NCBI RefSeq assembly: GCF_026212465.1
Contig: NC_080063.1
Span: 20,209,797-20,273,796, forward strand
Direction of reading: 5' to 3'
From: Amaranthus tricolor
Lineage: Eukaryota > Streptophyta > Magnoliopsida > Caryophyllales > Amaranthaceae
Length of the DNA: 64,000 nucleotides
Part shown: piece by piece, positions 52,405 through 64,000 of the stretch
Layout: each line of letters opens with the position of its first letter
Position numbering within the stretch: position 1 is the stretch's first letter
Made by a program: the position numbers and the translations under genes
The notes under the pieces: generated by a model
Database searches by the model: none
What the model saw: the letters and a program-made list of their open reading frames with translations, nothing else
Told to the model about the DNA's origin: nothing

Positions 52405-55400
52405 TTCTCCACAGCCTGAGTTAATCTATCTATACTACTAAACTCAAGATCTAATAAATCGTACAATTCAAAAAGAGGAAAGGCAATTTATAAATTGGTG
52501 TCCTGCAAAAATCAAGGTAAATTCCTACATCAATTTCAAAGATGGTAGCTTTTAGAAAGGGTAGCAGAAAGTACGTTGGATGTATGGGAATTCAAAAATA
52601 CAAAGTTTATTCACAGATTTGAAACATAAGATGACGCATTAATCACAATATGATTCAACTTGAATTTATCTAATAGAATTCAACAGAGAACAAATAAAAA
52701 AATTCAGCCTAAACCTCTTAAAAGGCAAAAGATCAGAACTAATTGAAAAAAGTAAAAATGCAACAAAAGAAAGTGTTTTGGAGATAGATAAAGCAAACTA
52801 ACTACACATGGAAACCCTTGATAATTTATCCCAGATGATCAATCTCAACAGCCCAGCAAACAAAAATCCTTGTTCCTTACCTACCCATGAAGAGGACATA
52901 AGTTTTAAATGTAAAAAAAAAAAAAAAACTAGAACTACTTCTATTGAATTACTTGCTGCTTACAATAAAAAGGAAAAATATGCTTCTGATGTTTGATTAA
53001 AATTCCAGGTATCCTTGAAATTCAGGACAACATCTAAATACTCAACAAAGAGAATTATAAATTTGTCACAATCAAGACATGAAAAAACATAAATTCATGA
53101 AAATATGAAAGAGAAGTTTTGGGATCGAAACCCAGAAAGGAGTAAGTATAACATCTAAAAAGCATCACAGTAAGTAAAATTGAAAAAAGAATAAAGATCA
53201 AGTAGAGATAATAGAAATGAAAGCTTACAGAAAAGTATAGTAGGACTGGAGTTAGAGCAGAAAAACAGAGGATAATTCATAAGAGGAAATCAGAAAAAAT
53301 GGAAGTGAGATGTAAGTGTTGATACCTGCAGTTGCATCCTTAAGAGAGACAGCACCACCAACATCGGAGAACAAGGATACAGTAAAGAGAGGGGAAAAAA
53401 GACACACAATAAGAATGAGAGATATCAACTTTTCATTAATTATTTTTTTTTAAAATCATAGAGTAACAACTACTAATATTTACTTAATACTACTTCTCAC
53501 TAATGAAAGGTTTATCGTTAATTAATTTAATTAATAATAATAATAATAATATAATAATAATAATAATAATAAAACAAGGTGAGGACAACTATAACTACAA
53601 CTACAAGAGAGCGTAATAATTGGGAGTTTTTTATTTGGTATGTGCAAGCAAGACTTGTTCTTTAAACTTTGGTGTCCCTGTTAAGGAAATTTCTATCTCC
53701 TTGCATTAGACTAAGAGCTTCATTATAGAGTAAAAACTTATTTTTTTTGATTTGTGAACCAACAGCCAACACCAAGGAAATGGTCCATCCGTCCATGGTT
53801 GGATTAGTCACTAACAAAATTACTGTTGAAACTTTTAATCAAGGCAACTTTTCAATCAACAGTGTTTTGATTACTTTTATGTATTGTATTGATATGAGAG
53901 AAAAGTTAAAAAACATTAATGTAGCATGAAAATGATTAAGAAGCCTAAAAAACAAGGGGAGAAGTATTTTCAAGCCAAGTTTTAATAGCGTAGGTGATGC
54001 AACAACTTGTTTTATTTTTTATCTTCGGATAAGTCTATAGAATCTTTTATGCAACGATAATTACTCCTTATAAATGACGAAAATCAAATGTTGATCACAA
54101 GGACAAAGGAAACCTTCAACTACCAGACTATAATTCTTCTTGTTAGTATATTTTGTATGTAAAGTTTAATTAAGGAGATTCTATGCAACTAAATTAATAT
54201 ACATAATGATAATTGTACATACACAATAATAGAAGATGGAATAATTGTACATAATAATAGAAAATGGAGGATAGGGAAAACATACATATATCCATATATC
54301 AAATCGAGGACGACTGAATCAATGAAATACATAACCATAGTTATACGTTTATTGTTATGTACTCTTAGAATAGAATATTCCTATTTTAATAAGTATAGAA
54401 AGAAAATAATTATAAATATTAGAATGAAATTATATTTTATAATTGTATGATTGTATTATTATTTGTATTTTGGCGATGACACACTAAAAATATAGTTAAT
54501 TAGATAAGAATAGTTGAAATAAGACATATAATGAGGGAAAAGATTAATAAAAAAGATGAATCTAATTCCAGCCAGTGTAAAAAGATGTGTGTTTAGGAGA
54601 AGCACAAAGCAAGACGATGTCAACAATTCCCTAGTGTTGTCTTTGTTTTGGTAAATCCTTCCACAGAATCGCACATAGGAATTAGGATATTCAGAGTATT
54701 TATATTTACCAAGTCAATCAATAAATAAAGAAGTAAAAATAGTTAAAATCAACCTCACACATGGGTTTCATTAACATAAGTCATACAAGTAAGTAGGAGT
54801 ATTAATTAGTAAATAAAAGCACGATGAATGACTTTTAGAATACTCTAATTTTTAACAACTACAAATAAAGCATTCACATTTGACAGTCAAAATAAAGTTT
54901 TAACAAATAATAACAAGTTACAGTTTAATTATTAATAATGTTAATTTAAATTACATAAATAAAGAAGAGAAAACACAGTGAGGGTTGGGTCCAAATTTCA
55001 CGGGGAAACTCTCTTCTTCCCGTTCTCCTCCCCTTTCCTCCTCCTCCAAATCCAATACTAACAAAGCCATTAAAATAGTATAATACTCCTTTACACTAAA
55101 TACAAATGCGACGAGATATCAGCTGTCTATAACGTAAATAATACTGAGAGGACATCACCCATCATTAATCTGTCGATCCCACCAATTAATGTGGATTGGT
55201 ACCTCATGACAGAATCCACAATATATATCTTCACATCTAAGCATACTCAACAAATGCCTACATATTTCATTTATTGGTTGAAAACACAAGTGCTCTTTAG
55301 GATTAAAAATGTACATACACACATACTCTCCTCAAACTTCATTCTGAATATTTAGTTAAAACTAAGGAATGGATAAAATTCAAGTCATACCCTCTTATCA

Positions 55401-56038
55401 CGTTAGACTTTTAATATCAGTGTGAAGTATTAAAAGGATAAAAAATAAAAAAAAGCTTTAAATCATTAAGCTAACCCATGGTTATTTCAATGTATTTCAT
55501 TTTCTCTGCCACAAATAAAATAACTTCAATTAAGAGGACATACAATGATATAAAATATAAATATAAACATTAAGACATTGGTTATGTAATTATAGTTGTG
55601 AATTGTACATAGTCTGAATTCCTCAAAAAGCTCATAGTTTATGATTTGAATAATAAGTGATAGTGATAATAATTAAAAGAAAATAGTGTGACTAAGAGAA
55701 TATTCGAAACACATAGATATAGGCATACTCGTACTAGTAATAGTACAAATATACAAAAGTAGTGGAGAGTTGTAAAAGAGAGAGGAGAGAGGAGAAGAGA
55801 GAATAAGCTGGCGGATGGCGGTGAATGGTGATATTGAAATTGGTTACCACGCAACCACGTGTAATGGGAAACATGATATACGAATATGGTGGGGATCATA
55901 GCAACAACTACAAGACACGAGTACAAAATCTCTAAAAGGACAGGTGTTGATACCAGAGAATAGATATTATGAGTTAAATGATAGCAAGGACGGCGTGGCC
56001 GTAAATCTCTTTATTTTTATATTAAATAAATAAAATAA
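52405..56038 (-). other. NF-YA 5' UTR intron and upstream region
   Basis: No further coding exon is recognised. A 5' UTR exon is probable at about 53329-53420 (minus donor GTATCAAC). (AAT)n runs lie at 53534-53572. Purine/pyrimidine-rich DNA near 55010-55060 and 55750-55805 could be promoter or leader sequence but proves nothing. The rest is A+T-rich without transposon ends that I could pair. Confidence 0.4.
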
Positions 56039-56117
56039 AGAAAAATTACCGTAAATAATGCAGTTTTTGAATTATTTTCTTATAATAATACTAATTATTG
56101 ATTAACCATAAATAATA

Positions 56118-56370
56118 TCTCTTTATTTCTTTTTATTCTTCCCATTTATTTTTTGCACAATTTTCAATGTAAATTTTAAACCTCAATATCTCTAAATACA
56201 TATAATAAAAAATTATAAAAAATATATAATAAAAAAGCATATATTAAAACGAATCTAATGAGATTTCATGGATATATTTTACCATTTAAATATGTCAAAA
56301 ACATAATCAAATTTCTCTCCATTTTAGGTGGAATATTCTAAATGATAAGAACATTAGAGAACGAAAGGAG
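56118..56370. mobile_element. Stowaway-like MITE nested in copy B (weak ends)
   Basis: It interrupts the MITE phrase AATAATA|CCAACTTA. The ends TCTCTTTATTTCT and, inverted, CTCCTTTCGTTCT are similar. TA flanks both sides (56116-56117 and 56371-56372). No coding capacity. Confidence 0.45.
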
Positions 56371-56404
56371 TACCAACTTAGAGGGGCATTTTTCTAAAAT
56401 AATA

Positions 56405-56667
56405 CTCCCTCCTATTCACCTTAGGAATCCCATTTGACTTTTCACGGGTTTTAAGAAGAGTCAAAAGTGGTAGGAAAGAAAGTGGTATTATGAGTTTTTT
56501 TAATGTAAGGAAGGAAAATTAGTATGGGTAATGGAGGATATAATTGAAAATCGGATAAAGTTGCAAAGGGCATAAAAGTCAAAAACCCATACCAAAAATA
56601 GAAATGGGACAATTAAAATAACTTGACCATAAAAGAAAATGGGACTCATAAGCTGAATAGGAGGGAG
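56405..56667. mobile_element. Stowaway MITE nested in copy B
   Basis: The terminal inverted repeats CTCCCTCCTATTCACCTTA and CTCCCTCCTATTCAGCTTA differ at one of 19 bases. The TA duplication is present on both sides (56403-56404 and 56668-56669). Length 263 bp, typical of Stowaway (Tc1/mariner-derived). Confidence 0.85.
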
Positions 56668-56692
56668 TACTAACTTTAGTTTATTAACTAAT

Positions 56693-56951
56693 GGAAAATT
56701 TGCAAAGAAACACCTTATAAAACTAGTTTTTTTTTGTAAAAAAACACCTTTTCAAATTTTCAGGCGTTGACTTTTGAGCTCAAATGGCATATTCAACGCC
56801 GGAAAATTGACAAGTCACAGGAAACTGATTTAAAGTGTTTTTTTTTTAATAAAAAGTCTCTTAAAAGGTGTTTTTTTACAAAAAAAAAAATTTAAGGTGT
56901 TTTTTTACAAAAAAAACTGGTGTTAATAAGGTGTTTTTTTGCAAATTTTTC
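56693..56951. mobile_element. Mutator-type MITE nested in copy B
   Basis: The ends GGAAAATTTGCAAAGAAACA and, inverted, GAAAAATTTGCAAAAAAACA match at 18 of 20. The 9-bp duplication TTAACTAAT flanks the element (ending at 56692 and starting at 56952), which points to the Mutator superfamily. The interior has repeated AAAAACACCTT motifs and a GGCGTTGACTTTTGAGCTCA block. Confidence 0.75.
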
Positions 56952-57032
56952 TTAACTAATTTACCAATTTTTTGTCGTATAATCATCTATAGTAAGATTT
57001 TTAACATTTTAGAAATTTTCTAAAAAAACACC

Positions 57033-57296
57033 TGTAACACCCCGACATTTTAATGACGTAATCACTTAATATTTTAATAGTTTTTAAAGATTTTACAATT
57101 ATTATATAATTATTTCCGAATTAGTTTTAATAAATTTCTTTCACATATGGATTTAAATGTCGACTTATATATATACTAAAAATATAGTTACGACTTCTCA
57201 AATAAAGAGGTTCGAATCAAAATGATTATTTTATTAAAATGTATGAGGCCGCGAAGGTGAGTCTCTTAGTTGGATCTTGCAACAAAATGAACCGAG

Positions 57297-57335
<39 letters not shown>

Positions 57336-59886
57336 AAACGGTTAAAGACCCACGAAACCCTAAACATTGAAGACAAGCCGTTTTCTCCTTCTCCTTCTTC
57401 CTCTCTCTTCCCGTGCGCCTCTTTCCCACTTCCCTCAACCGACAGCTTCACTCGCAAGCAGCAGCAAGGGCTGCGCTCTTCTTCCTCCAAACCAGCAGCA
57501 GCAGCCGGCTTCTCCTTCCCCACGCAAGCAGCAGCCACCGCAGCACACCCCCTCCTCTCTCGCTGTGTCTAGCCGGCAGCCAAACCAGCAGCAGCCGCTA
57601 GCTGCTATCGATTTAAGGTCTTCTCCAGCCATTCTTGGCTTTCGTGCACCACCACCACGACCTTCATCCTCCTCTTTACCATTCTTGCTAGTTTTGATCT
57701 TTGTAAGCATCTCACTTTTCAATTGATTGATTTGCTAATTTTAATTAGAATCTACCATGTTCATGAGTTGTGTGTTGATTGTATATTGTATTAGTCTCAT
57801 TGAATTATAGTATGGGTAGTAGTTAAAAGAATTATCATTGAAATAAAATGATTAGGGTTTATATTATGATGAATTTAAAGGTAGTAATTTGGGTAAATTC
57901 ATGAATCTTAGCTTGGATTAAGTTATATCTTAATAGGATTTAAAGTGGGTAAGCATTTGAAAGTGTGAATTGAACTTGAATAAGTTAGGGGTGGATGAAT
58001 TAAAAGTAGTATATACTATTTTTGTGGTTTGGATGAATGGTGACTAGTATTGTTAATATCCATTGTTGTAGAGTAAACGATAATAATAATTACTGAAATG
58101 GATTAAGTTAGCGATTGTCATTAATGAAAGTATTATCGTGGTTATAGTCGTTGATGAGGTGGTTAGTTTTGAGCTCGGTTGCTAAGTTGGGTGACTTTGA
58201 CCCAAATTATACGAATCGTTATTGATTCGCCAAGCTACAAATCTAATTTATTCTTAATCGTTTCACTCTAAAAACCTTGGAAAAATAATAAACCACTACT
58301 ATCATAGGTGATATGATTGTTATTAAGTGTAACGTCATGTATTACGTGTTCTTGAACATATCTTGATATAAACCTGACTAGAATCTAATGTTATGGTTTG
58401 ATTGGAATTGATGGCGTAGTTCATGTATGAACATGGGTTGAATTTATTACATGAGTATGCGTAGAATGCGTATTAGCTTGAATCGAAACTTAATTGGCTA
58501 ATAGCGTAGCTTGTATGGAGTCGGTGCTTCGTAAATGATGTGAAGTAGGCTTATTAGTCTTACTTTAAACGTGTATAGGTGCCCGGTTCATAAGAGGGGC
58601 GTAAGAACCCCTTCGAAGCGATTTTTGTGGCTGTCGTCTTGCAGTGCAGGTAAGTACACGCAGTAACTGATTCTTGCATGCATCTTCAATCTATTTTCCT
58701 TGCGTGATAATATTATACGAACTAGGTTGAATATGATTTGCTATTTAAATACGGTTAAGTTTGTGTTACAAGTGAAAATCAGTTGTAAAGATAGTAGAGA
58801 TTGAGTTCTGATATCGCGAGAGTAGAATGTTGGATTATATGAGATGGAATGGGAATGAGTCCCTTATTGATGAGATATTAAGTTGGATGTTACTGTGACT
58901 CCACTGGATTGGTACCCCAGTTGGTTTAGTTCCCGGAGGCATGGATCATCTATATATGGTCGCTGTACGGGGGTATGATCATACTTTGCCATTGGGCGCC
59001 GGCATGGCCGTCACCGCCCTTGGCTGAGGTGTTGCCATGTGGGTCTTGCAAACCCCAATATGGTGGCCTCTAGTCACAAAAGATGATACGTGGAATTAAG
59101 GAAGGAATAGAAAATGGTGAAGGCATTGAGAAGTGCACAGAAGTGAGGAATGGTTGGAGTAGATTTTTATACATTGGAGTGTCTATCTTCTCTCATCTTG
59201 TTGAATTGATTGTTGGTTGCATATATAACTTGTTGCTAGATACTGACGTGTACTGCTTGTTTCCTTGTTGACGGCTTGTCTCTGATGGCCCTGCTATGAC
59301 ACGTTTGGTCTACGACTTTACGTTGAGCAGCAGGGACGTCGTAGATAGGTCTTGCAGGTTTTGGAGTTTCCTTGCATTGCATATGGGGGGGGAAATCGAG
59401 TGAGAACCTTGACGCGTGCCCTGTTCGAACCATTTTTGACGCTACATGTGTTTTCGAATTGAAAGTGTATATGTTTTGGTTGAGGCATGAATCCTCCTTT
59501 TGATGTAATTCGTTCCGCTGCAAAGATTTATATCGTTTTATATTTTGTTATAGTATCTTGAATGGCTTGTACAGTGGATTATCTTTTTGCTTGGAAAACC
59601 CAAGCGTTTACATGGGAACCACGATCCATGCTTAGCATGTCGACAGAGGTTTTGGCGATGACCTTTCCGCCGTGATTCTGTTACGAGGCCATTGATGCCT
59701 CTTCATTATGATGATTTATCGTTTGTCTAAATCTTCGGCGCGTCAAATTTCAAGGCAGATGCTGCCGAAATTTCCGTAGGACTTTGTTTGGAAGTTTTCA
59801 AACGTCATCTTTCTTTTTCCTATTTAAATAATTATTTATTTCCACAAGTGACACCCCTGAAGGGTCTGAAATTCAGGGGTGTTACA
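57033..59886 (+). mobile_element. Solo LTR, TGTAACACCCC family, 2854 bp, with perfect TSD
   Basis: It starts TGTAACACCCCGACATTTTA and ends TTCAGGGGTGTTACA. The 5-bp duplication ACACC is identical on both sides (57028-57032 and 59887-59891), and removing the LTR restores the MITE phrase AAAAACACCCTTTTAAGTTG seen in copy A. It matches the LTR at 35261 closely over the first about 390 bp and in the G+C-rich block near 58994, with a more diverged middle. A poly-A run of about 34 lies near 57300. No internal retrotransposon region is present. Confidence 0.88.
59849..59886 (+). repeat. 3'-terminal hairpin of the second solo LTR
   Basis: GTGACACCCCTGAA pairs with TTCAGGGGTGTTAC with one mismatch around a loop of about 9 bases. 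The first LTR has the same arrangement with a longer loop. Confidence 0.85.
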
Positions 59887-59982
59887 ACACCCTTTTAAGT
59901 TGGTATTATTCATGATTAATTAATAATTAGTATTATTATAAAAAAACTAACAAAAAATTATATTATTCACAATAATTTTTCC

Positions 59983-61376
59983 TAAAAATTAGGAATACAT
60001 AAACAAAAAGCCTCCGGAATCATATTTACTGTTACAGGTACAGTTCAAAATATCATTTCCACCTGGTAATGCAACCACGCGCCTACCTGCACGTGCTATT
60101 CGAATAGACACGTGGTGCACCATTTAGCTACCACAATCAACAAAATCACACCTCTGACCTCACATCTGACATTAGCAAGCAACAAGCAAACGATGAGAGA
60201 CTCTCAGAGGGAGAAACATTTTTTTTTTTTTCCTTTCCCATTTCTCTTCTCTCCTCTTTTTTTAAATTTTGGATACAAAACAAAGCAAGTAGGCCTCTGT
60301 TTTCGTCTCTTGTACTTTCTTTTATGCCAAATTTACAAGATCTCCGTACTCCCTCCACTCCCATCCTCTAAGCTAGCATCACCCACCAAAAATACTGTCA
60401 AAATTTGCTTTATTCAAATTGTAATTAAATTTGCAATTTAAAACAATGCAAATGTAACTTTCCTACCTCAATTTTTACTTTTACCATCTGATAAAACTTG
60501 AGGAAGAATAGTAGACTAGAGTGATGTTTAATGAACAGGATCAAGTACATGCAAATTAGTTCCAAATACCAATTACAATCACTATAAATGGCAATAAATA
60601 AAACCAAATATGTACAAAGTCCGTCCAACATAGATTGTGTCCAGCCTCATTTTAATTATAATCAACATAAAGGGATGAAGAAAACTTTATCTGAAGATTG
60701 TCATCTTTAGTGAACCATGGCCGTGAATTGCTTTGCATGAACAAGAAAAAGTGCCTGCTCACCACAAAAATATAGATTAGAATGACTTACATATACAGAT
60801 TTAACAACAACGTCAAAATTTTAATTTCAAAAGAAATCAAAAAAAATCATTGATGAATAATAATATTTAAGCATTCTGGAAAAGATATATATCTCAAAGT
60901 TGGCCCACAAGGATCTATAAATCCACGTCCACCAGGATAACAAGGGGTCGTTGATGATCACATCAGCTTTTAACGTTAACACAAGGACAAAACTATAAAT
61001 TGGGATTGGGACCATTACTGACGTCCCATGATCACATATCACAATGCCACGCTAATCTATATTTTATGTTAACCATCACCCATTGTTTAGAAATGAACTG
61101 TGCAATTACTTTTATAATGACTAAGCCCACTATAAAAATAAAAATAAAATAAAATAACATAGTAGGCCCTCCAAGTATCCAATCGAGACTAATAAGAAAA
61201 TGGTTTCCGTGTCTTGTTCTGCATTACATGAGTACTAATCAAAACATTTGGTTTGGATATGAGAAGAGATGAGAGTCCAATATTTACATTTTACAGCTAC
61301 ACAGATGTGCGGGTAACCTTGAGTTTCGTAACACTAGTTGTAAACTTACAGAATATTAAACGCTGCAACAGCAACA
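59983..61376. other. Intergenic region before the FRA10AC1-like gene, with a G-box
   Basis: CACGTG occurs at 60109-60114 in GACACGTGGTGCACC, close to a second ACGTG (60091). A pyrimidine-rich stretch follows at 60205-60265. No coding frame can be supported. The 61.0-61.37 kb part should hold the 3' UTR of the minus-strand gene. Confidence 0.4.
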
Positions 61377-62721
61377 TCACGGAAACATTCCCTCCAAAAA
61401 CTCATCAAAAGTTTCATTGTCATCGTGATCAGCTCCTACAGCTAAGGCCCTTTTCCCTGTCAGTGTAGCATAAATAGAAAAAATTAGTATCCCTGCACAG
61501 CGACTGAAAAAAATTATAACATCTCTGCCTCTGCCTGCATACAGTGCAGCAAAACTGCGGAAGACTTTACAAAACACTTAAGGAAAATAGTTTAGTATGA
61601 ACTCCTGGTTTACTAGTTGCTCAAGGTTCTATTCACTGTATTTTATCCGTATTGAATTTTGAGTAGATAACGAATACTATTTACGTGCATAAAAACATTT
61701 TTATACCCGTCAAAAGTCACTTTTAATTTAAGGTAGGGTATGAAAAAATCAGCGACCATGAGATCGCAACACCCAACCAAAACTACGGACAAACATGAGG
61801 TAACATTCAACGAAGACAACAGGTCTAGAACCTTTTTTCTTTCCGCCTCTGCTTCCATCAGCCTCTTCGTCAGTAGTATCACCATCACTAGATCTTTTCC
61901 TGGAATCAAATTATATATACATAAATAGTGAGATCTCAGAAGAGAGCATACTACTTAAATCAAAAATTATAGAGAAACATCATTACCTCCGTCTCTTCGA
62001 GGTTTCCTTATCCCCATGTTCCGACTTAGTTCTGCTTCTGGCAATGCTCTTATCTTCATCATCCAACTCCTCATCAATTCGTGTTTTTCTAAAAAGACAA
62101 AGAGACTGCATCAGTAACCCTAATACTGAACAAGGCATAAATCATCAAATTGGTTAATCCAATTGTGCATCTCATCTCATAAATCAGTTTTATAAAAATA
62201 GATAAAATCTGAATAGTCAATAGCAGTTTTTTCTATAATACCTGTTTTTCTTAGAATCCTCTCTCTGTTGGCTTTCCATCAACTTTCTTTCTCTATTTCT
62301 TTTAAAGTGTAGTTTTTCTGCACACCTATATAGGAGCAGTCACTCATAAATAACCGAGGTTGTCTTAGTTCGTAGAATGCAAGGTACAGCCGTACAAACA
62401 ATTTTATCTAAACGAGCTGGTATAAACATCCAGTACAGCCGTCAACCACCCATAGGCAACCACACAGCCCAATTTCTCCCTTTGCATTATAACATAGAAG
62501 TACAGTGATAAGCACAACCGAATCAAAAGACTATAAAAGGCACAACCAGTTCATTATGTACAGATTCATCAATATAACATTTGCAAACCAAGTTCTATGC
62601 ACGACTCACATCTACAGTGAAAATAGTAAGCATCCACCAGAGAAGTCACTAACCTCTCACATACCACCAGTTTGACAAGAGCTTGCTTGTTTTCTCCTGC
62701 TTCAAAATAAGAAAAGTTCAC
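61377..62721 (-). CDS. FRA10AC1-like nuclear protein (5' partial)
   Basis: Five C-terminal exons on the minus strand join in frame: 62721-62654, 62325-62242, 62088-61987, 61899-61832, 61456-61377 (402 nt, 133 residues plus stop). The conserved core end VNFSYFEAGENKQALVKLVV then CERCAEKLHFKRNRERK is the signature of the FRA10AC1 family (human: EVNFGYIEHGEKRNALVKL). A Lys/Arg/Glu/Ser-rich tail (RTKSEHGDKETSKRRRKRSS) is probably disordered and nuclear, and the end NETFDEFLEGMFP resembles the acidic/aromatic end of the human protein. FRA10AC1 is linked to pre-mRNA splicing and, in humans, to a folate-sensitive fragile site. Upstream exons, including the zinc-binding CGNKxC part, were not found and lie beyond 62721, probably off the window. 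Confidence 0.86.
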
Positions 62722-64000
62722 CTGAAACACAAGTAAATAGATTATAAAATAAATGCAAGAACATTTTCGGTCTTAATCCCAAAATAGTGAATCTGCTGTA
62801 TGAACCATAAATCAGTCCTAGTAGTCTAACTCTACCTACCATGCATATCCCCTTCGACCATTCTGCCCCAAATACTCATCACTCAAGCCAGATTCACAAA
62901 TAACTAAGGATCTACAAACGAGGTAAGCAGACTAACCTAAGACTTGCTGAATACGACGACGCAAAACACTTACTGAACCAAGACTTGGGGCATATTCTTT
63001 CAAACTTAATTCAAGTTCTAGTAGATCCCATTGATTCAGAGCTCACAAATTTTACTCACATTTTCACTTCACAAGTTTTCCTTTAATCTACTTTAGCTTG
63101 AATTTGATCAGCTAAAAAGCCCAGTTTGGTTCAATTTTATTTAGTTCGGTTTAGTTCAATTGAAATATAGTGAGGAGAACAGCCCTTTACTTGTACAATA
63201 GTACATGATATATAGTGAGGAGTACAGGTTATAGTAATCAAGATTAAAATAAACAATAAAATAGGTATACGAGACAAAGCTCTTAGTTGCAACACATACC
63301 ATAATCAAGATCATTTGACCTTCAAAACAATTGACACAATATACAAGTGTATCAAATTATATTCATCTTTCCAAATACCAACAAAGATAAACAAGACACC
63401 AGGTATGCCCAATAAACCAAAGCACCCGTTATGCATGTGAAAAAGTATGACTACGTATAGAAAAAACACTTCCGCAAAGCAATCAAATGAATACTGATGA
63501 AAATTAACAGTCACCTAGTTGCGAACCAACCATGAGTGCGCTAGTCTATAGATCATTTACACTACGTAATTCAAATAAAAGAGTTATTCCTCAAATTTCA
63601 AACCCTTGAATAATCCTATAGGTTGGACATGATATATTTGATATTATAAACTCTATGCAACTTGATTTAACCATAATGCTTCCTCTAAACATTTCGAAGG
63701 TAATTCTTACATTTGTTATTATTGGAATCCATCATGCTTGAGAACAAGCTCAAACTTTATGACTTCATAGAAAAAAAGGGGGTGTGCACTGCCATGTGTG
63801 ATTGAAGGTAATCAGGAATGGGGAAGGGACCAGTTCTACAAAATTCCTGTTGTTTCTGTTCTATATTGTTCCTAGTCCCTTTCTCCAACTTTTCTGAAAG
63901 AAATTACCAACAAACTTCTCTTCTGGAATCCCCTCACCCGCCATGGGCTCATTCTTCTCACCACTAAGACCACCCTTTGATTGTCAGCACACCCTGACTA
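62722..64000 (-). other. Probable intron and upstream part of the FRA10AC1-like gene
   Basis: No exon of the family's conserved core was recognised in either strand. The right edge (63910-64000) has somewhat higher G+C and could belong to another exon or gene, but no frame can be supported. Confidence 0.35.

Larger units (their letters stand above)
56039..59982. mobile_element. Long-armed foldback MITE, copy B, with four nested insertions
   Basis: The ends AGAAAAATTACCGTAAATAA and, inverted, GGAAAAATTATTGTGAATAA match, and the inner arms TTGATTAACCATAAATAAT / ATTATTCATGATTAATTAAT correspond to copy A. Four insertions break it up: 56118-56370, 56405-56667, 56693-56951 and the solo LTR 57033-59886. 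Without them about 300 bp of the MITE remain, close to copy A without its insert. Confidence 0.75.

Noticed and set aside
53747..53929. 60-codon frame upstream of NF-YA
   Set aside because: Short, A+T-rich, no recognisable feature.
55639..55926. 95-codon minus-strand frame upstream of NF-YA
   Set aside because: Composition follows a CT-rich tract. It may be leader or promoter DNA, but a protein cannot be supported.
57226..57726. Similar open frames in the second solo LTR
   Set aside because: Same low-complexity origin with poly-A and CTTC runs; no domain and no conservation beyond the DNA repeat.
60112..60441. 109-codon frame near the G-box at 60.1 kb
   Set aside because: Low-complexity Phe/Pro run from a pyrimidine tract; no domain, splice or conservation evidence.

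Overview
The window is nuclear DNA from a flowering plant, most likely a eudicot. It is A+T-rich. Genes have many GT..AG introns, three encode products for plastids or thylakoids or for carotenoid cleavage, an NF-YA gene carries a miR169 site in its 3' UTR, and the mobile elements are plant types (Mutator-like, CACTA, Stowaway and foldback MITEs, Copia, and LTRs of the TGTAACACCCC type). I cannot name the species from the sequence.

Protein-coding layout, left to right. (1) A PHD-finger chromatin protein on + (1341-7601; its 5' exon is off the window). (2) ATAB2, a chloroplast translation factor, on - (8384-11471), convergent with the PHD gene. (3) A Mutator-like element (11630-16161) with about 80-bp terminal inverted repeats. 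It holds a broken MURA fragment, a broken plant-mobile-domain (PMD) gene split by an LTR, and an intact small GRF-type zinc-finger gene. (4) A DusA-type tRNA-dihydrouridine synthase on + (17822-22681). (5) psbTn on + (23747-24055). (6) A CDR1/nepenthesin-like aspartic protease on + (24482-25768). (7) A three-exon unknown plant protein on + (26802-33390) with a Copia relic in intron 1. (8) A large nest of transposons (34.5-40.9 kb). (9) CCD1 on + (41182-48309, 14 exons). (10) An NF-YA transcription factor subunit on - (49427-52404). (11) A second transposon nest (56.0-60.0 kb). (12) A FRA10AC1-like nuclear protein on - (61377-62721 and beyond, 5' end off the window).

The genes do not form one pathway. 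As I recall the Arabidopsis map, ATAB2 and a PHD gene are neighbours (At3g08010/At3g08020), and a Dus-type gene and CCD1 are neighbours (At3g63510/At3g63520). Both pairs are found here, the second with three genes between its members.

The accessory DNA is the most informative part. Two solo LTRs of one family (about 3.1 and 2.9 kb) keep perfect 5-bp target duplications and sit inside older elements. One lies in a CACTA element that itself lies in an older A+T-rich repeat. The other lies in a long-armed foldback MITE that also took up three other MITEs. A third, internally deleted copy of the same LTR interrupts the PMD gene.

Exon boundaries were set by eye from splice sites, reading-frame phase and family resemblance; each finished gene model was checked to keep frame throughout. 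Family names rest on recognition, not on database searches.
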